This document shows, piece after piece, positions 22,797 to 34,734 of a DNA stretch of 64,000 nt; position 1 is the stretch's first letter; the number at the start of each line of letters is the position of its first letter. The notes beneath the pieces are model-generated. The model saw only the letters and a list, made by a program, of their open reading frames with translations, ran no database searches and had not been told where the DNA came from. Made by a program: the position numbers and the translations under genes. This DNA comes from Proteles cristata cristata (lineage: Eukaryota > Chordata > Mammalia > Carnivora > Hyaenidae): assembly GCA_017311185.1 (NCBI GenBank), contig JAESUZ010004533.1, positions 992,001 through 1,056,000 on the forward strand, written 5' to 3'.

Positions 22797-23730
22797 AAGC
22801 ACACATTCTTATTGATAAAGTAAGATTAGTGTTCACAGAGAAACATATTCTGTCTTGGTCTGGAAACTGGGAAATTGGGAGCTGTTTTCATCCAACTGGT
22901 TTGCAATATCCCCATAGAGAGAAGTTGGGAAAACCCTAACACTTGGATGGCCTGAAGAAAGAAGCCTGACGTTTAGAAGGCCTCTACCATTTGTCCTCAG
23001 AGAAACACTGATAATTTAGGGCAAAGAACCTATTGTACTTGTCTTTGAATCTTTAACAATTAGCACAATGTGGGTCTCACTCAATATTTATTAAATAAAT
23101 TAAAGAACTAAAAAAATAAAAGTACTGTTATTTTTACAAGACCATAAATTTGAGCTGACCCTAAAATACTAATCTGGAGATAAGGTACAACCTAGAGCAC
23201 ATGGGGTAAGGGTAAAACTCAGAGCCATAACAGTAATCAGGGATAAAGTCAGATACAAAAGCCCGAATGGAGAATCTAGTTTAGGATACACCTAATCAAG
23301 CCCCATAAAGAAGAAGGGAAAATCCAAAGTCACAGACAAGAGGAGTATGTGTAGGGGGCCCCATAAAATTCTGCAGACATTACTGTTACTGTTACCACTG
23401 TCTTTTATTCCTGCCATGCCATTTGCAGAGCTTCCCATACCCTTTAGGACCTCAACGTTGCTTAGTGGCTTTGATGCTTACTTTGAAAGGGCAATATCCA
23501 TTGCTGCCTGTTTGACAGATTCTCTCTGCCTTATCTGTCCATCTACGTGGTTTGAGGCTTGTTCCATAAGATACTTAAAAGGGTTTACTAAGATACATTA
23601 CACAGTAGAATAAACAAACCAGGAAATTAGGAAGGAAGGATAAAGAGAGTTAATAAATTTTAGTTAGTAGTCAAGTTTGATTTCCTCATCAGTAATTAGC
23701 TGTTCAGTAGAGTAAGAAATAGCCATGCTG
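22797..23730. other. Intronic sequence with an L2 tail
   Basis: Mainly unrecognised. tctcactcaatatttattaa at about 23070-23100 is an L2 3' end on the + strand. An 88-codon open frame at 23347-23613 has no recognised signature. Confidence 0.45.
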
Positions 23731-23731
23731 A

Positions 23732-23837
23732 TATTTTAAGAACAAAATTATGCCATATAAAAATATGGCTTCCTGAATAAAGTGCCTCCAATGTGCCATT
23801 GCTGTGGTATTTTAAGAATATGCCATATAAAATATGG
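23732..23837. repeat. Local direct duplication
   Basis: tattttaagaa plus tgccatataaaaatatgg at 23732-23768 recurs as tattttaagaa plus tgccatataaaatatgg at 23808-23837, about 70 bases apart. Confidence 0.7.
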
Positions 23838-24026
23838 TTTAATCTGATTAAGATTTGAGATTCTGGAATCAGTTATATCAGTGTTGTTGGAGGCAGATTC
23901 CTGGAGTAATCTAATAGCATCCAGGGAATCTAGTAGTTTATCAGAGAAATGTAAGTAGAACATTAAAAAGCCTATCATTATTGATGAAAATAAAGAAGTA
24001 GTTGTAAGTGCTTAAAAAGCTATTTT

Positions 24027-24237
24027 AAAATTTTTAACGTTTTTTTAATTTTTGAGAGACGAGAGACAGCGCATCAGCAGGGGAGGGGGAGAGAGAGAGA
24101 GAGACACAGAATCTGAAACAGGCTCCAGGCTCTGAGCTGTCAGCACAGAGCCCGACACAGGGCTCAAACCCACGAACCGTGAGATCATGACCTGAGCCGA
24201 AGTCGGACTCTCAACCGACTGAGCCACCCAGGTGCCC
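24027..24237 (-). mobile_element. SINEC, reversed
   Basis: gggctcaaacccacgaaccg, ctcaaccgactgagccaccc at the right end. Target duplication cttaaaaagctatttt (24011-24026) and cttaaatagctatttt (24238-24253), one mismatch. Confidence 0.96.
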
Positions 24238-24253
24238 CTTAAATAGCTATTTT

Positions 24254-24820
24254 AATAAAAATTGTGACAATGACACAGAAAGGGAAATTAAAACTTAAAT
24301 GATAGAGATCAAATTAGAAAACGCAAATCAGAAAAAATATGATGCAAGGACATAACATAAAATACAAAATGCTTTTTTATATCAGCACCAAAAATGGACA
24401 AAGGAAGATGGTGATGCTTGACTTTTATGGGGATAATAAAGTAATAAAAATTATAATAAATGGCATTTAAATCCCTATTCTAACCTTTGGAGAAGTAAAG
24501 TAAGTACAATTTTAACATGATGAGTAGAATAGGAAAGGTCAAAATAAGGTTATAAACATAAAATGATAATGTAGAATAGAGGAATAACTAGTAAAAAAAA
24601 AGTCATTTTCTTATGGTAAAATTGCTAAAATATATGTGAACCTGTAAGCTAGGGTACTTTTAAAAAGCTCAATGGACACATCAGTGTTATTCAAAATCTA
24701 TAATGTGCAAGAGAATTACAAGTAAGAACTAGAAAGTATTATATATGAATAAAATATGTCATCCCAGCTATAGATAGAGGTCAGTAGCTGATAAGGGCAT
24801 GAAACTAAGAAAAATAAAGT
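24254..24820. other. AT-rich intronic sequence, nothing recognised
   Basis: Very A-rich. No gene or nameable element. Confidence 0.45.
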
Positions 24821-24821
24821 T

Positions 24822-25045
24822 GGGGCGCCTAGGTGGCTTAGTCGGTTAAGCGTCCGACTTTCGCTTAGGTCATGATCTCGCAGTTCGTGGGTTCGAGCCC
24901 CGCGTCGGGCTCTGTGCTGACTGCCAGCTCAGAGCCTGGAGCCTGTTTCGGATTCTGTGTCTCCCTCTCTCTCTGACCCTCCCCTGCTTGCGCTGTCTCT
25001 CTCTCTCCTAGAAATAAATAAAAACATTTTAAAAAAGTAGAAGAA
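24822..25045 (+). mobile_element. SINEC, younger type
   Basis: Head ggggcgcctaggtggcttag, gttcgagccccgcgtcgggc, extra ctgccagctcagagcc unit, tail aaataaataaaaacatttta followed by an (AGA)n run. Confidence 0.95.
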
Positions 25046-25356
25046 GAAGAAGAAAGTTACTATGTCTGTTGACTGAATCAAAAGTTTAGCATTGCATCTT
25101 TCCTCAAAATTTGCACTATTTAAGGAAGAAAAATAGAGACAGAACCTGGATCTTCCCCAAAGTCTCTGTACCATTTTATAGGTTATCAATCATTACCACC
25201 AAATGAAGTTTTAGAAGTGTACAGTTGGGTATAAACTAGGGTGTTGTAACATAAGTACATAAGTAAATGACAGAGACATACAACAAAGACACATAAAAGT
25301 ACCAAATTTTACTATTCTTTTATTGCTTTATGATCTAAAATCATTTTTTAATTAAA

Positions 25357-25415
25357 AAGTTAATATTTTATATATTTTTGAGACAGAGACACAGGGCATG
25401 AGTGGGGAAAGGGCA

Positions 25416-25464
<49 letters not shown>

Positions 25465-25582
25465 TCTGAAGCAGGCTCCAGGCTCTGAGCTGTCAGCACA
25501 GAGCCCGATGCAGGGCTCCAACCATGAGATCATGACCTGAGGCTAAGTCTGACACTTAACCAATAGAGCCACCCAGGCTCCC
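25357..25582 (-). mobile_element. SINEC, reversed, with internal microsatellite
   Basis: Contains gatgcagggctccaaccatg and cttaaccaatagagccaccc. An (AC)22 run replaces part of the GA-rich body. Flanked by taaaatcattttttaattaa (from 25336) and taaaatcatttttaattaaa (from 25584), a long near-identical target duplication. Confidence 0.95.
25417..25460. repeat. (AC)22 microsatellite inside a SINE
   Basis: Uninterrupted AC dinucleotides, 44 bases. Confidence 0.95.
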
Positions 25583-25739
25583 TTAAAATCATTTTTAATT
25601 AAACTTATTTTAAAATACAGTAACAAATAATAAGGAAAGATCTCATGTCCCTTTGCCTCTTTTTCCCCAACAATAACATCTTGAAAACTATAGTGTAATA
25701 TTGCAATCAGGACATAGACATTTATATGGTCCACAAATC

Positions 25740-26170
25740 CCCCCAGTTTTACTTATGGTCATCTGGTGTGTGTGTGGGGGGGTGTAGTTCTGTGCAATTT
25801 TTTTTTACCTGTATTGGTTCATGTTTTTACCACTATGGTCAAGATACAGAACATTTTCATCCCCATGTTGCCCTTTAATTGCCAGATCCATTTCCCTCCC
25901 ATACACCTCCCTCCAGTACCTCGCAACAACTCACATGTTCTCTATTTCTACAAATTTGTCATTGTGAAAAAATGGAATTATACTGTGTGTAATCCTTTGA
26001 GTTTCAGCTTTTTTCATTCAAAGTAATTCCCTCAGAATTTATCCAAGTTGTGTATTCCTTTTCATTGCTCAGTATTATTCCACAGTATGGCTGTACCAAG
26101 TTTAACTATTCAGTCTTTGAAGGACACCTGCAAAATAATAATGAATAAACCTGCTGTGTATATTTGTGGA
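25740..26170 (-). mobile_element. Old L1 3' region, reversed
   Basis: tttgagtttcagcttttttc, ccaagttgtgtattcctttt, agtattattccacagtatgg and aataataatgaataaacctg are reversed old-L1 3' text. The 86-codon open frame here is not a gene. Confidence 0.65.
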
Positions 26171-26189
26171 GTTTTATGTAGAGAGAAAC

Positions 26190-27270
26190 AAGAAAGAGTG
26201 ATACTTTATCTTAGAACTGAATGAAATTCATTTTTATATGGCAGTTTTAGATTTCTAGTTAACCCTTTAATATAAAATATTTTTAGAAAATAAGAAACAG
26301 AGCATTACACCTTATCCTTACACTTGGGATAGTGATGTCTTGGACATGGTAAATTTACCACAATTGCAGCAAATGTACGTAAGGAGAAAAAGTTCTCAAT
26401 TAAAAACAATTCTGTGTAGCCTAGCTCTTTTTAACGTAGTAGTGTGTGAAAAAAGACCTGTATTGTTTCTTCTCATGCTTCTACTTTCCATCCCTGTCTG
26501 CTGTGTTCTGTTGCTGTCTGTGGCACTAAAACAAAATTCTTACTGGGTTTCCAAGACTTTCAAAGTTGCCCCTGCTCTGTATTTCTGAAGTTGACTCTGG
26601 TAGGCTTTGCTGTGTTAGTTCTCGTTTGACTGCTTTGTAGCTATCAGGTTATTTGGTACATGCATTTCTCTGCATGCAGGCCATGATTTTAGATTCCAAA
26701 TATCAGACATGACTTCTAGATTAAGCCTACGGTATGACCTTTGAGACTACTGATCTAAACTCTTTGTAAAAATGTTTAAAGGGAACCCAAAGGGACAAAT
26801 TACGATGGAAATCTTCTAGTACAAACATACTTTGAGCTCGGTATCTGTGAATTAGATGTTTTAAACTTGGTGACTAATTACCCTATCCTTAATATTAGTT
26901 AATCAAAGAACCAGTTGATTTTTATAAATGGGGTGTGATTCTATAGAGTGTGTGATTTAATAGGTGAGTGATTTCATGTTGTTCATGGCACCAATGGACT
27001 TGAAGGACAGACCCTATGATGATGCAGGATGTATCCCCAGAGTTTAGGAGACTGATTTTCAGCCTGGGCTCTCACTAATCCTGAAATAGATTGGTGCTTT
27101 CCAACTTAATATTTGGGGCCTCAGTTTCCATGTTTATAAAATTACTAATTAAATATAACCTTTCACTAAAATTTCTTCCAGATCTATTACTTTCTAATTG
27201 AATACTTCAGATAATGAGTGTTACATGTATTTTCCTGTTTATTTACTTATTTTTAGATGAAAAAAGTACT
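26190..27270. other. Intronic sequence, nothing recognised
   Basis: About 1.1 kb free of obvious repeats. No coding signature in the 82-codon frame at 26340-26588. Confidence 0.45.
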
Positions 27271-27273
27271 GTC

Positions 27274-27430
27274 AGAGCACCTGGGTGGCTTAATTGGTTA
27301 AGAGTCTGACTCTTGATCTCAGTCACTCTTGATCTCAGCTCAGGTCTTGATCTCAGGGTTGTGATTTCAAACCCCATGTTGGGCTCCATGCTGGGCATGA
27401 AGCTTACTTTAAAAAAGAAAGAAAGAAAAA
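27274..27430 (+). mobile_element. SINEC, older short type with an internal duplication
   Basis: Head gagcacctgggtggcttaat; the end ttgggctccatgctgggcat then gaagcttactttaaaaaaga is the short, ancestral carnivore SINEC body. cttgatctcag occurs three times (about 27312-27355), so part of the promoter region is duplicated. Confidence 0.9.
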
Positions 27431-27444
27431 GATAAATGTACTGT

Positions 27445-28845
27445 AAAAAAAGTGTAAGACCTCAATCTTTCATCTATACAGAAGTGATGCTACAGTATAA
27501 AACTCACTAATCAGAGTCTTGCTTACAGTCTATGAAAACTAAAACAGATATGGGAAAAGTCACCTTTGTTTTAATAAAAGTGTTAAAATTATTAATTAAT
27601 GTTATTAATTAATGATACTTGTTATCTTTTGATTTTGCAGATACACGTTTTTATAATAGGCTTTAAAATAGGACTGTGCTGTAGGAAAGCTGTTTATTCT
27701 ATTAGATGGACCAAAAATCAAACAGCTAAGTAGAAATAACTAATGTGATTTGGGCAATGCTTGTTTATTTGGAAATCGCTTTTCAGCAAAGATAATAAAG
27801 AGCTAAGTTCTATGTGAAGAATTAGGGACCATCACAGTAGAGAAGAATAGGCCATATCTGAGCAATAAATGGGAGCTAGGCTTATTTTTGCTCCCATAAA
27901 AAAGGGGAAAATAAAATGAATTCAGAATTCCCACTATGCCATCTCAAATTTGGTTGCATTCAGCTTGTGACATTGAGACAATGAGCCCACAAGCATTTAT
28001 TGCCCTTCACAAGCAGCATTTATTGCCCTTCACATTGTACACGGTAAGCAGCTTTATGTTTAGAGGTAGATGTATCAGGACTCATGCACAGAGATCACGT
28101 CTCCATTCTGCCTTCATGCCTGCTTATCCATTTCCTGGGTCTCCCTGGTCTTCTTCCCACTCTATCAGGTTTTCACATATTTGTATGTTAAACTTTTCTC
28201 CTGAGATAAGTTTCACATCTGTTACTAGCTGGATAAGCAATTACTGGGCATTGCCTGAAAAATATAATTTTTTCGTATCCTTTAAGAGATTCTTAAGAAA
28301 TAATTGGTCTTAGAAAGTTAATGCCATTCTACTATCCTTATGACACAGCCTCCCACCGGACAATTGGCTCATTTTTCTGAGAGTTTGTGATGACTCTGAA
28401 AATTAGAAGATAGTCTCTCTGACAAAAAAATTAAAAATAATATATTTTTTTCTAAAAGTGTTGGAAACTTGAGGCTGAAACAACTTCCAAAATGGTAACT
28501 GTGGGTCTCATCCAAGTCAGCATTTTCTCAAATGCCTTCCTGGAACACTGGTTCTGCAGGATTTTAAATAGCTGCTATATATGCACACAAAGGCTCTCTG
28601 GTCAAATAAGTTTAGGGAACGTTAGGACAACTGTTTTTGTTTTGTTTTGTTTTCCTGCAATACTTGTGGAGCCTTTAATATGCTAATGCACATTGTGGCT
28701 GACTGAGAAGGAGGCATCGAATATACTGTTTAATAAATTGATTTGACCATGAATCCCTTTTTTATTTGAAGAATGTTTTGTGGAACTAATATTCCTTAAA
28801 GCTCACTTTGAGAAATGTGGGCTTAAGATGAGTTTTCCACCTAAG
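27445..28845. other. Intronic sequence with small tandem duplications
   Basis: ttattaattaatg is doubled near 27590-27616. gcatttattgcccttcac occurs at 27993-28010 and 28016-28033. Otherwise nothing recognised, and the 125-codon open frame at 27936-28313 shows no family signature. Confidence 0.45.
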
Positions 28846-28849
28846 TCAA

Positions 28850-29000
28850 AATTTACATTTATTAACTCATTTAATCCTTATCATAACCCTATGGGTTAGT
28901 TACTAGTAGAATGACCATTTTTAGAAGAGAAAACTAAGATTAACAGTAAGGGGCTATATTTAAGTTCACTCAGCTAGCAGAAATATAAGTGAAATTCATG
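28850..29000 (-). mobile_element. MIR, reversed
   Basis: attaactcatttaatcctta, cataaccctatgggttagtt and gttcactcagctagcagaaa are reversed MIR text. Confidence 0.75.
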
Positions 29001-29309
29001 GGCACACATGGCCCACTCCAGTGTGAGGGCTTTTAGGAATATTGAAGGAGAATCAAGATGAAGTGGTGAAATGGGAAACCAGGAAAAAGTTCTCATGATG
29101 ATTCTGAAGCAGATGAGAATGCGGGAGAAAGATTTTAGAGAAAAAGATGCCATAGGAGAAAGGTCCAAGGAAGAAGTCACCCTGAACCTAGATGGAGCTT
29201 AAATGTTCTGGGCATGGGACGTGAAGGTAAGGCACACCAAGGATAGGGGGTAAACTGCACATAGGCAGAGAGGGGGAGTCTAGGAATTTTCATGAAGAAG
29301 AGAGCCATT

Positions 29310-29492
29310 GGGGGCACCTGGGTGGCTAGGTTGGTTAAGCATCTGACTCTTAATTTCAGTTCAGGTCATGATTTCACTGCTAGTGAGTTTGAGCAAATAG
29401 GGCTTCCGCTCACAGTTCGGAGGCTGCTTGGGATTCTCTCTCTCCCTCTCTCTCTGCCTCTTGTCCACTCATTCTCTCTCTCTCTCACACAA

Positions 29493-29539
<47 letters not shown>

Positions 29540-29560
29540 GTAACCTTAAAAAAAAAAAAG
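29310..29560 (+). mobile_element. SINEC with expanded (AAAT)n tail
   Basis: Head ggggcacctgggtggctagg, CT-rich body, then about twelve TAAA units (29491-29539) before taagtaaccttaaaaaaaaa. Confidence 0.93.
29491..29539. repeat. (AAAT)n microsatellite in the SINE tail
   Basis: About twelve uninterrupted aataaataaa-type units. Confidence 0.93.
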
Positions 29561-30599
29561 AACAGAGGAAATAGGAAGGGGAATCGTTTTAAAAGTGAAT
29601 TTTCAATTTGAATCTCAGCTTTGAGTACAGATGTCATCAGTCACTGGAAGGAAATGACCTGATCACACCTGGGCATTAGGAAAATTAAATGCCATCAGTG
29701 TTCAAAAAATGTGGCTTTCAGAGACCATTGTAATTTAGCAATGCCACTTGACCATTTACATTTTTAATGAATAGGCATACTTTAGATTTAGAGCTGTTGG
29801 CCACAAAAAGAAAATTATCCTTTATTCTAACCACAGCTTTCTTAGTAGTTTCTCAAGTGGGATAAGCAGGTTTTCTTTTTATAAAACACTTCAGTCTATT
29901 CTTTAGTATTTTCTTGAACTTCATATTGACCTGATGTCATTTTAAGGAATTTGGGGCATTTTAAGGTAGGGATAACAACAGTACAAAATTTATTGAATAA
30001 TTATTTGTATAATGTTGGTTGATAACAGAGTACTAAGCAGATATCTTAGAGTTTAATTTTTACTAATCCCCCCTTTTTTAGCATATGTAAGTGAACAGTA
30101 TAGTGAACCAACTCAGGAGACATTGTGGCTGAGCTTTTAGCTCATTTGACAAATTATAGACACTCCTGGGGCATCCCAGAAAATAGACAAGTAAAATTTC
30201 TTTTGCGAGAATACCAACTGATTTTGCCTTTTCCACAAAAAAATCCAAAATAACTAATTGGCCAATGATGAAACATTCTACGGGCATCAGAGCAAAGCCT
30301 TGCTGTAATGTCCATTGCCTGCCATGAGCTTATTAAAATGTCACTGCTCCAGAATAGCTGCTGACCCAGTCAGCACAATAACAGCTCTGAAACCTTTCCT
30401 CATTGAGGAAATGGAGGCTCTTATTATATACCAGATCCTAATTTACTGAATCTTTTTAAAGGTCAAAAAGGTTTTATATGTGAAAATACCTTGTAAACTT
30501 CAACATGCTGTAGAATTATTAGCTCTTATTCGTGAGGACCATAATTGTTTTGTATGGAAGATAACAGTCACACAGAGTCAATTTAAAAAAAAAATTTCA
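29561..30599. other. Intronic sequence, nothing recognised
   Basis: About 1 kb without clear repeats. 30260-30420 is more balanced in composition than its surroundings. Confidence 0.45.
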
Positions 30600-30812
30600 G
30601 GGCGCCTGAGTATCTCAGTCAGTTGAGCTTCTGACCTTGACTCAGGTCATGATCTTGTAGTTCACGAGTCTGAGCCCCACGCCAAACTGACAGCTCAGAG
30701 CCTGGAGCCTGCTTCAGGAGTCTGTGTCTCCCTCTCTCTCTGCCCCTCCCCTGCTCATGCTCTGTCTTTCTCTCTCAAAAATGAAACATTAAAATAAATA
30801 CTAAAAAAATTT
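30600..30812 (+). mobile_element. SINEC
   Basis: ggcgcctgagtatctcagtc head, body ending ctgcccctcccctgctcatg, tail aaaaatgaaacattaaaata. Confidence 0.93.
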
Positions 30813-30962
30813 TTTTTAATTCAACTTTGTCACTTGCTCATTTGGGAATATTTTTGACATATATTGATGTATGCATAAATTTAGTCAGAATTGGATTTGC
30901 CTACATTTCAACAGAACTGAACTTCTAATATTTAGTTTCTTCCAATTTTTGTGCCTCTTTTG

Positions 30963-30981
30963 GTGTGTGTGTGTGTGTGTG
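30963..30981. repeat. (GT)n microsatellite
   Basis: About nine GT units. Confidence 0.9.
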
Positions 30982-31054
30982 ACGTTCAGTCTTTTACCCC
31001 TATTTAGAAAAAGAACTTATCATACCTACTTCATATAAAACAACACCCATGGAA

Positions 31055-31115
31055 AATTCTGGTACTGCAATTGGCACACAGAGTAAGTTCTCAGTAAATG
31101 TGGGTTGAATCTGAA
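31055..31115 (+). mobile_element. MIR/L2 3' end fragment
   Basis: gcaattggcacacagagtaa followed by ctcagtaaatgtgggttgaa resembles the 3' end of MIR or L2. Confidence 0.55.
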
Positions 31116-31369
31116 AAATTTCATTGTAGGTTTGTCACTTTGCCATTTCTCCATTACTTCATGTGGGTAAGGCCAGATGGGAGGAAAAAATATGGTTTTT
31201 ATCCTTTTAATTTTCTTTTTGTTTTAAGCTTAAGAATTGTTCTATAGCCGACATATAAAATAAAATACTCCTAACATTAGAGAGCTAAATTAAAGACCAA
31301 CATTAAAAGCAGTAATTGTTCATGAGTGTGGCTTTTTACAGCCTTTCAGCAGATCATATTTATTGGCAC

Positions 31370-31640
31370 GTACGAGATAGCTGCCCTTTGTCAGGGAGCC
31401 CGCACCATCCAGGAGCGCACCTCTGGAGCCTGGCAGCCATCTGCTGCTGCTCCCTGGTGGCTGCCCTACACTGCCCGGTTGTCTAAATGTTGAGTGGGAG
31501 AAGAGAAAGGAGCAGCTGTCCTGGAGCTTTGCGGCTGCCTCTGCCCCCCTCCTTACCGAGAAGATCTGCAGCTCGGCTCTCAGCTCTCGGGGCAGGAGAC
31601 ACGCTAAGGCGGGCTGCAGTTCTCTCCACGCTGGTTGTGC
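31370..31640. other. GC-rich, CpG-containing patch, function unknown
   Basis: About 270 bases with roughly a dozen CpG steps (for example gtacgagat, agcgcacc, gcccggttg, taccgagaag, aagcgggctgc-like text), against an AT-rich, CpG-poor intron. Open frames of 108 and 121 codons cross it on opposite strands without a recognised domain. It could be an enhancer, an alternative promoter or exon, or a decayed insertion. Confidence 0.5.
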
Positions 31641-34000
31641 ACACAAACCACAAATCTCTTATTTGCCATCCTTTATCCTTCTCCTGTCTCTTATTCCCAT
31701 GCTTCCTGCAGGATGCTAAGTGGGAATGGGGTCAGGACACTGAGGGGCAGTGCCCAGACGGGTGCGGGATTTGGGCCCAATTGTATTCTGCTTTTCATGT
31801 TGCCCCCCTTCTTTTTAGTCACAAATTCTTCCTGTGTCAGAAGTATATGTAAATAGCTCATTTCATGTAATTTCAAATCAATCTGCTTTGATGGCATGGC
31901 TGCTTTTATGTAACAGGAACATTAAGAATATAAAACGATTAAGAGTTTTTCACTCAAGTCTTCTCTTTAAGGAGAATCATCTTCGCTGTCCAGAATCAGG
32001 TCTGTGAATGAGGGGAGAATCAGGAATCATTGAAATAAGCTTGACTGATTTATGTTGAGAAAAGCAGAGAAAGAAATGAATATATGTAGCACATGAGAGC
32101 TGGAGGAATAAAGAAAGGAGCACGGGCTGGTTTTGTGGGAGATTTTGAAAGTTGAAAAGGAAGAAGAGAGTTTTCCAAGTAGCTGCTAAATGTGAAAGGT
32201 ACATATACAGAGGGACAGAGAAGGGAGGCAGGGAGAGAGACAAGACAGAGAGAGAGTGAATGAATGTTTAGATCAAGAAGCCTCTAGAAAAAAGCATGCT
32301 CAAAGGGGCACAAAAAGGTTTTTAAAACATTGTGCTTGGTTAGATGGGTTACATAGAGATACATCTTTTGGAATTGCTGAGAAACCTCCATAAATCTTTA
32401 AGTTGCTTCCAAATTATGTTTTGGATATTTAGTCACTATGTGCCGTGAGGCAGCTGAGTTTTCTGTGGTGATAGTATTTGAATGTAAAGTGCCTTGCCTA
32501 GTGTATTTTAGAGTAAATCATTACCTAGAAGGTAGATTAGAATGGGATTTCAGTATTTTACAGCTCAGATGTTATCTGTAGTTGTCCTGGAATACTATAC
32601 CGGAGCTGGAAGGAAATTTTAACTCCTTCTCTGATATTAGAATAATGGTTTGGGATGGTAATCTGCTGTTTGGCTTTGGACTACTAAGTGGATTCTTTTT
32701 TTTTTTTTTTTTTTTTTTTGACTCAGTATTAAGTAAAGTCACTAAATTGAGACAGACTAAGAAGTTCCTTTAGGTAGTTGCGATTGGAAATTAGCTCTTT
32801 AACCTCACCTCATTAGATATCAAATACCTTAAGAAATGAGAGACCATTCAGAATGGACGCAGGAAGAGTCTGGCAGCTTAGTGTGGACTGGCTTCTGTGT
32901 TAAAGCCCTGCACCACTGGGGCTCTACTCTGAGGAATTATACTTGGATGCCAATAGGTATCCTTTTTGTCCTTGATGGCCAAGGGCAGAAATATAGGCCT
33001 CTGAGTTATGGGGAGAGTTTCCTACTGAAATAGGATAGCTGCAGTAAGCCATGGATGCCATAGAGCCGGCAACTACAGGATTTGACTCTAGGATATTTTC
33101 CTGGATTCAAAGACTGCACAACATATGCTTCTGAAGAAGACTGTCCTGCTGATCTAGAAAGCGAGCTGCAGAGTCAGTGGGAGCTAGGGTGTCATTAACT
33201 TATAATTAGGTTTTGATAATAAGGATTGAAGCCTCTACCATGCATTCAGACTGAAGGAATTTATACCCTAGGCCTGTGCAGTCAGAATCTTTACTGAATG
33301 CTTAAGGAATAAAACATTTTAAAAATATATCAGAAAAAGGTGGGAGCAGAGAAGTAGAGAACAGAAATAGTGTGGGCTGATGTCTGATGAATTTCTATAA
33401 AGTTTTTAAAAGAAGGACGAGACTTAGAGATAGTTGCAAGCATGAGAGACATTAAAAACTGGAAAACGATGACCTCATATGTTGTGCTCTCTGTTATAAA
33501 TTTAGCCCTCTTTTAGTATTTGTGAGTGACATCAATACATATCTCAATCACTTTTCATTATTTTGGTGGGAATTTAATTTCTAAAAATTATGTAATACTG
33601 AACCCGATTCACATGGTACATTGGCTTTGCAAGTGTTAAGGATATTTAGAGCAGAGGAAACCAAGGCTCAGGAAGTAGAAATGGCTTATTCATGAGCCCT
33701 TAGCTATAGCCCTTGACCAAGATTCCAACTGCTTATGTTGTACAGTAGCTGCCCCCACTGACCTCCATCATGTGTCTTATTATTAACCACTCGAGTAGGT
33801 GGAGGCCTGGAGATGGAGGCTAATGGTTGGGTGATGACAGAAATATATTTGGCACAAGACCTAAATTTTCACATGGAAATTAAGGTGCCAGAGTAAGAGA
33901 GACATAAATACAGGAAAAGAAAACTTACCTTAGAGCCTTAGTACATAGAGGGGTCTTTAAGGGATTGGTGCCTCATGAATGTAACGGTATCAAAGTCAGA
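31641..34000. other. Intronic sequence with a poly-T run
   Basis: No clear repeats except a T24 run at 32696-32719. Nothing coding recognised. Confidence 0.45.
32696..32719. repeat. Poly-T tract (T24)
   Basis: Uninterrupted T run. It could be the tail of a - strand retrocopy, but the sequence to its right was not recognised as any gene or SINE. Confidence 0.9.
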
Positions 34001-34016
34001 AATGTAAAGATTTCAT

Positions 34017-34177
34017 GGGGCACCTGGATGGCTCAGTCAGTTGAGCGTCCAACTCTTGGTTTCGGCTCAGGTCATGATCTCATGACAGTGCAGAGCCTCT
34101 TTGGGCTCTTTCCCTCTCTCTCTCTTCCCCTCCCCTGCTCATTCTCTATCTCTCAAAATAAATAAGTAACTTTAAAC
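34017..34177 (+). mobile_element. SINEC with internal deletion
   Basis: Head ggggcacctggatggctcag and ggctcaggtcatgatctcat are joined directly to cagtgcagagcctctttggg, so about 50 bases of the usual B-box/body region are missing. Possible weak duplication aatgtaaagatttcat (34001-34016) and aatgtagatgtatcat (34178-34193). Confidence 0.92.
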
Positions 34178-34698
34178 AATGTAGATGTATCATAATAAAA
34201 AATATAGTGTATGTATCTAAACAAATATAATGCTCCTGAGTCCCACATTGATATTTGATTATTCCGTTATGGTGGTTTGGTTAATATTTTTCTTTCTTTC
34301 CTCAGCTTTGAAAACAAGACTCATGAGTCGGGTAGCAGATTTTGTTTCACTCTCTAAAGTGTCTGTTTTCTATCCTTACAGTGTGTGGTAGCTCACAACC
34401 AACCGGGTGGGGAGAACCACCAGAGAATTTAAGAGGATGGCAAGTAAGCTGGTTCTGAGACAGCTTGGAATTCAATAGGGCTGACAGAAGACAGTGAGTC
34501 ATGTTATGCTATCCTGGCCTAATCGAGTCAGTATTCATCAGGGAACCTCTGCACAGGAAGTGCCGATACCACGCCTTAACAGCCAGGGCAATCGATAGCA
34601 TCAGACAATAGATGTAGTCTCTGGGCCAGCCAGCAGAACAGTTCAAAAAAATGAAGGCTGCTTGGGGGAAGTGCACTGCACTTTGTGAGTGTCTAATT

Positions 34699-34734
34699 AA
34701 AAGAAAGAAAGAAGGAAAGAAAATGAAAGAAATG
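34699..34734. repeat. (GAAA)n-like purine repeat
   Basis: aaaagaaagaaagaaggaaa and continuing units, imperfect. Confidence 0.8.

Noticed and set aside
27936..28313. 125-codon + strand open frame
   Set aside because: No family signature, and it contains a small local tandem duplication. Probably chance.
31320..31852. Open frames of 108 and 121 codons on opposite strands
   Set aside because: No domain, no splice context and no family resemblance. GC-rich sequence gives longer chance frames.
32696..32850. Poly-T followed by a possible - strand retrocopy
   Set aside because: Nothing to the right resembles a known gene or SINE and no target duplication was seen.
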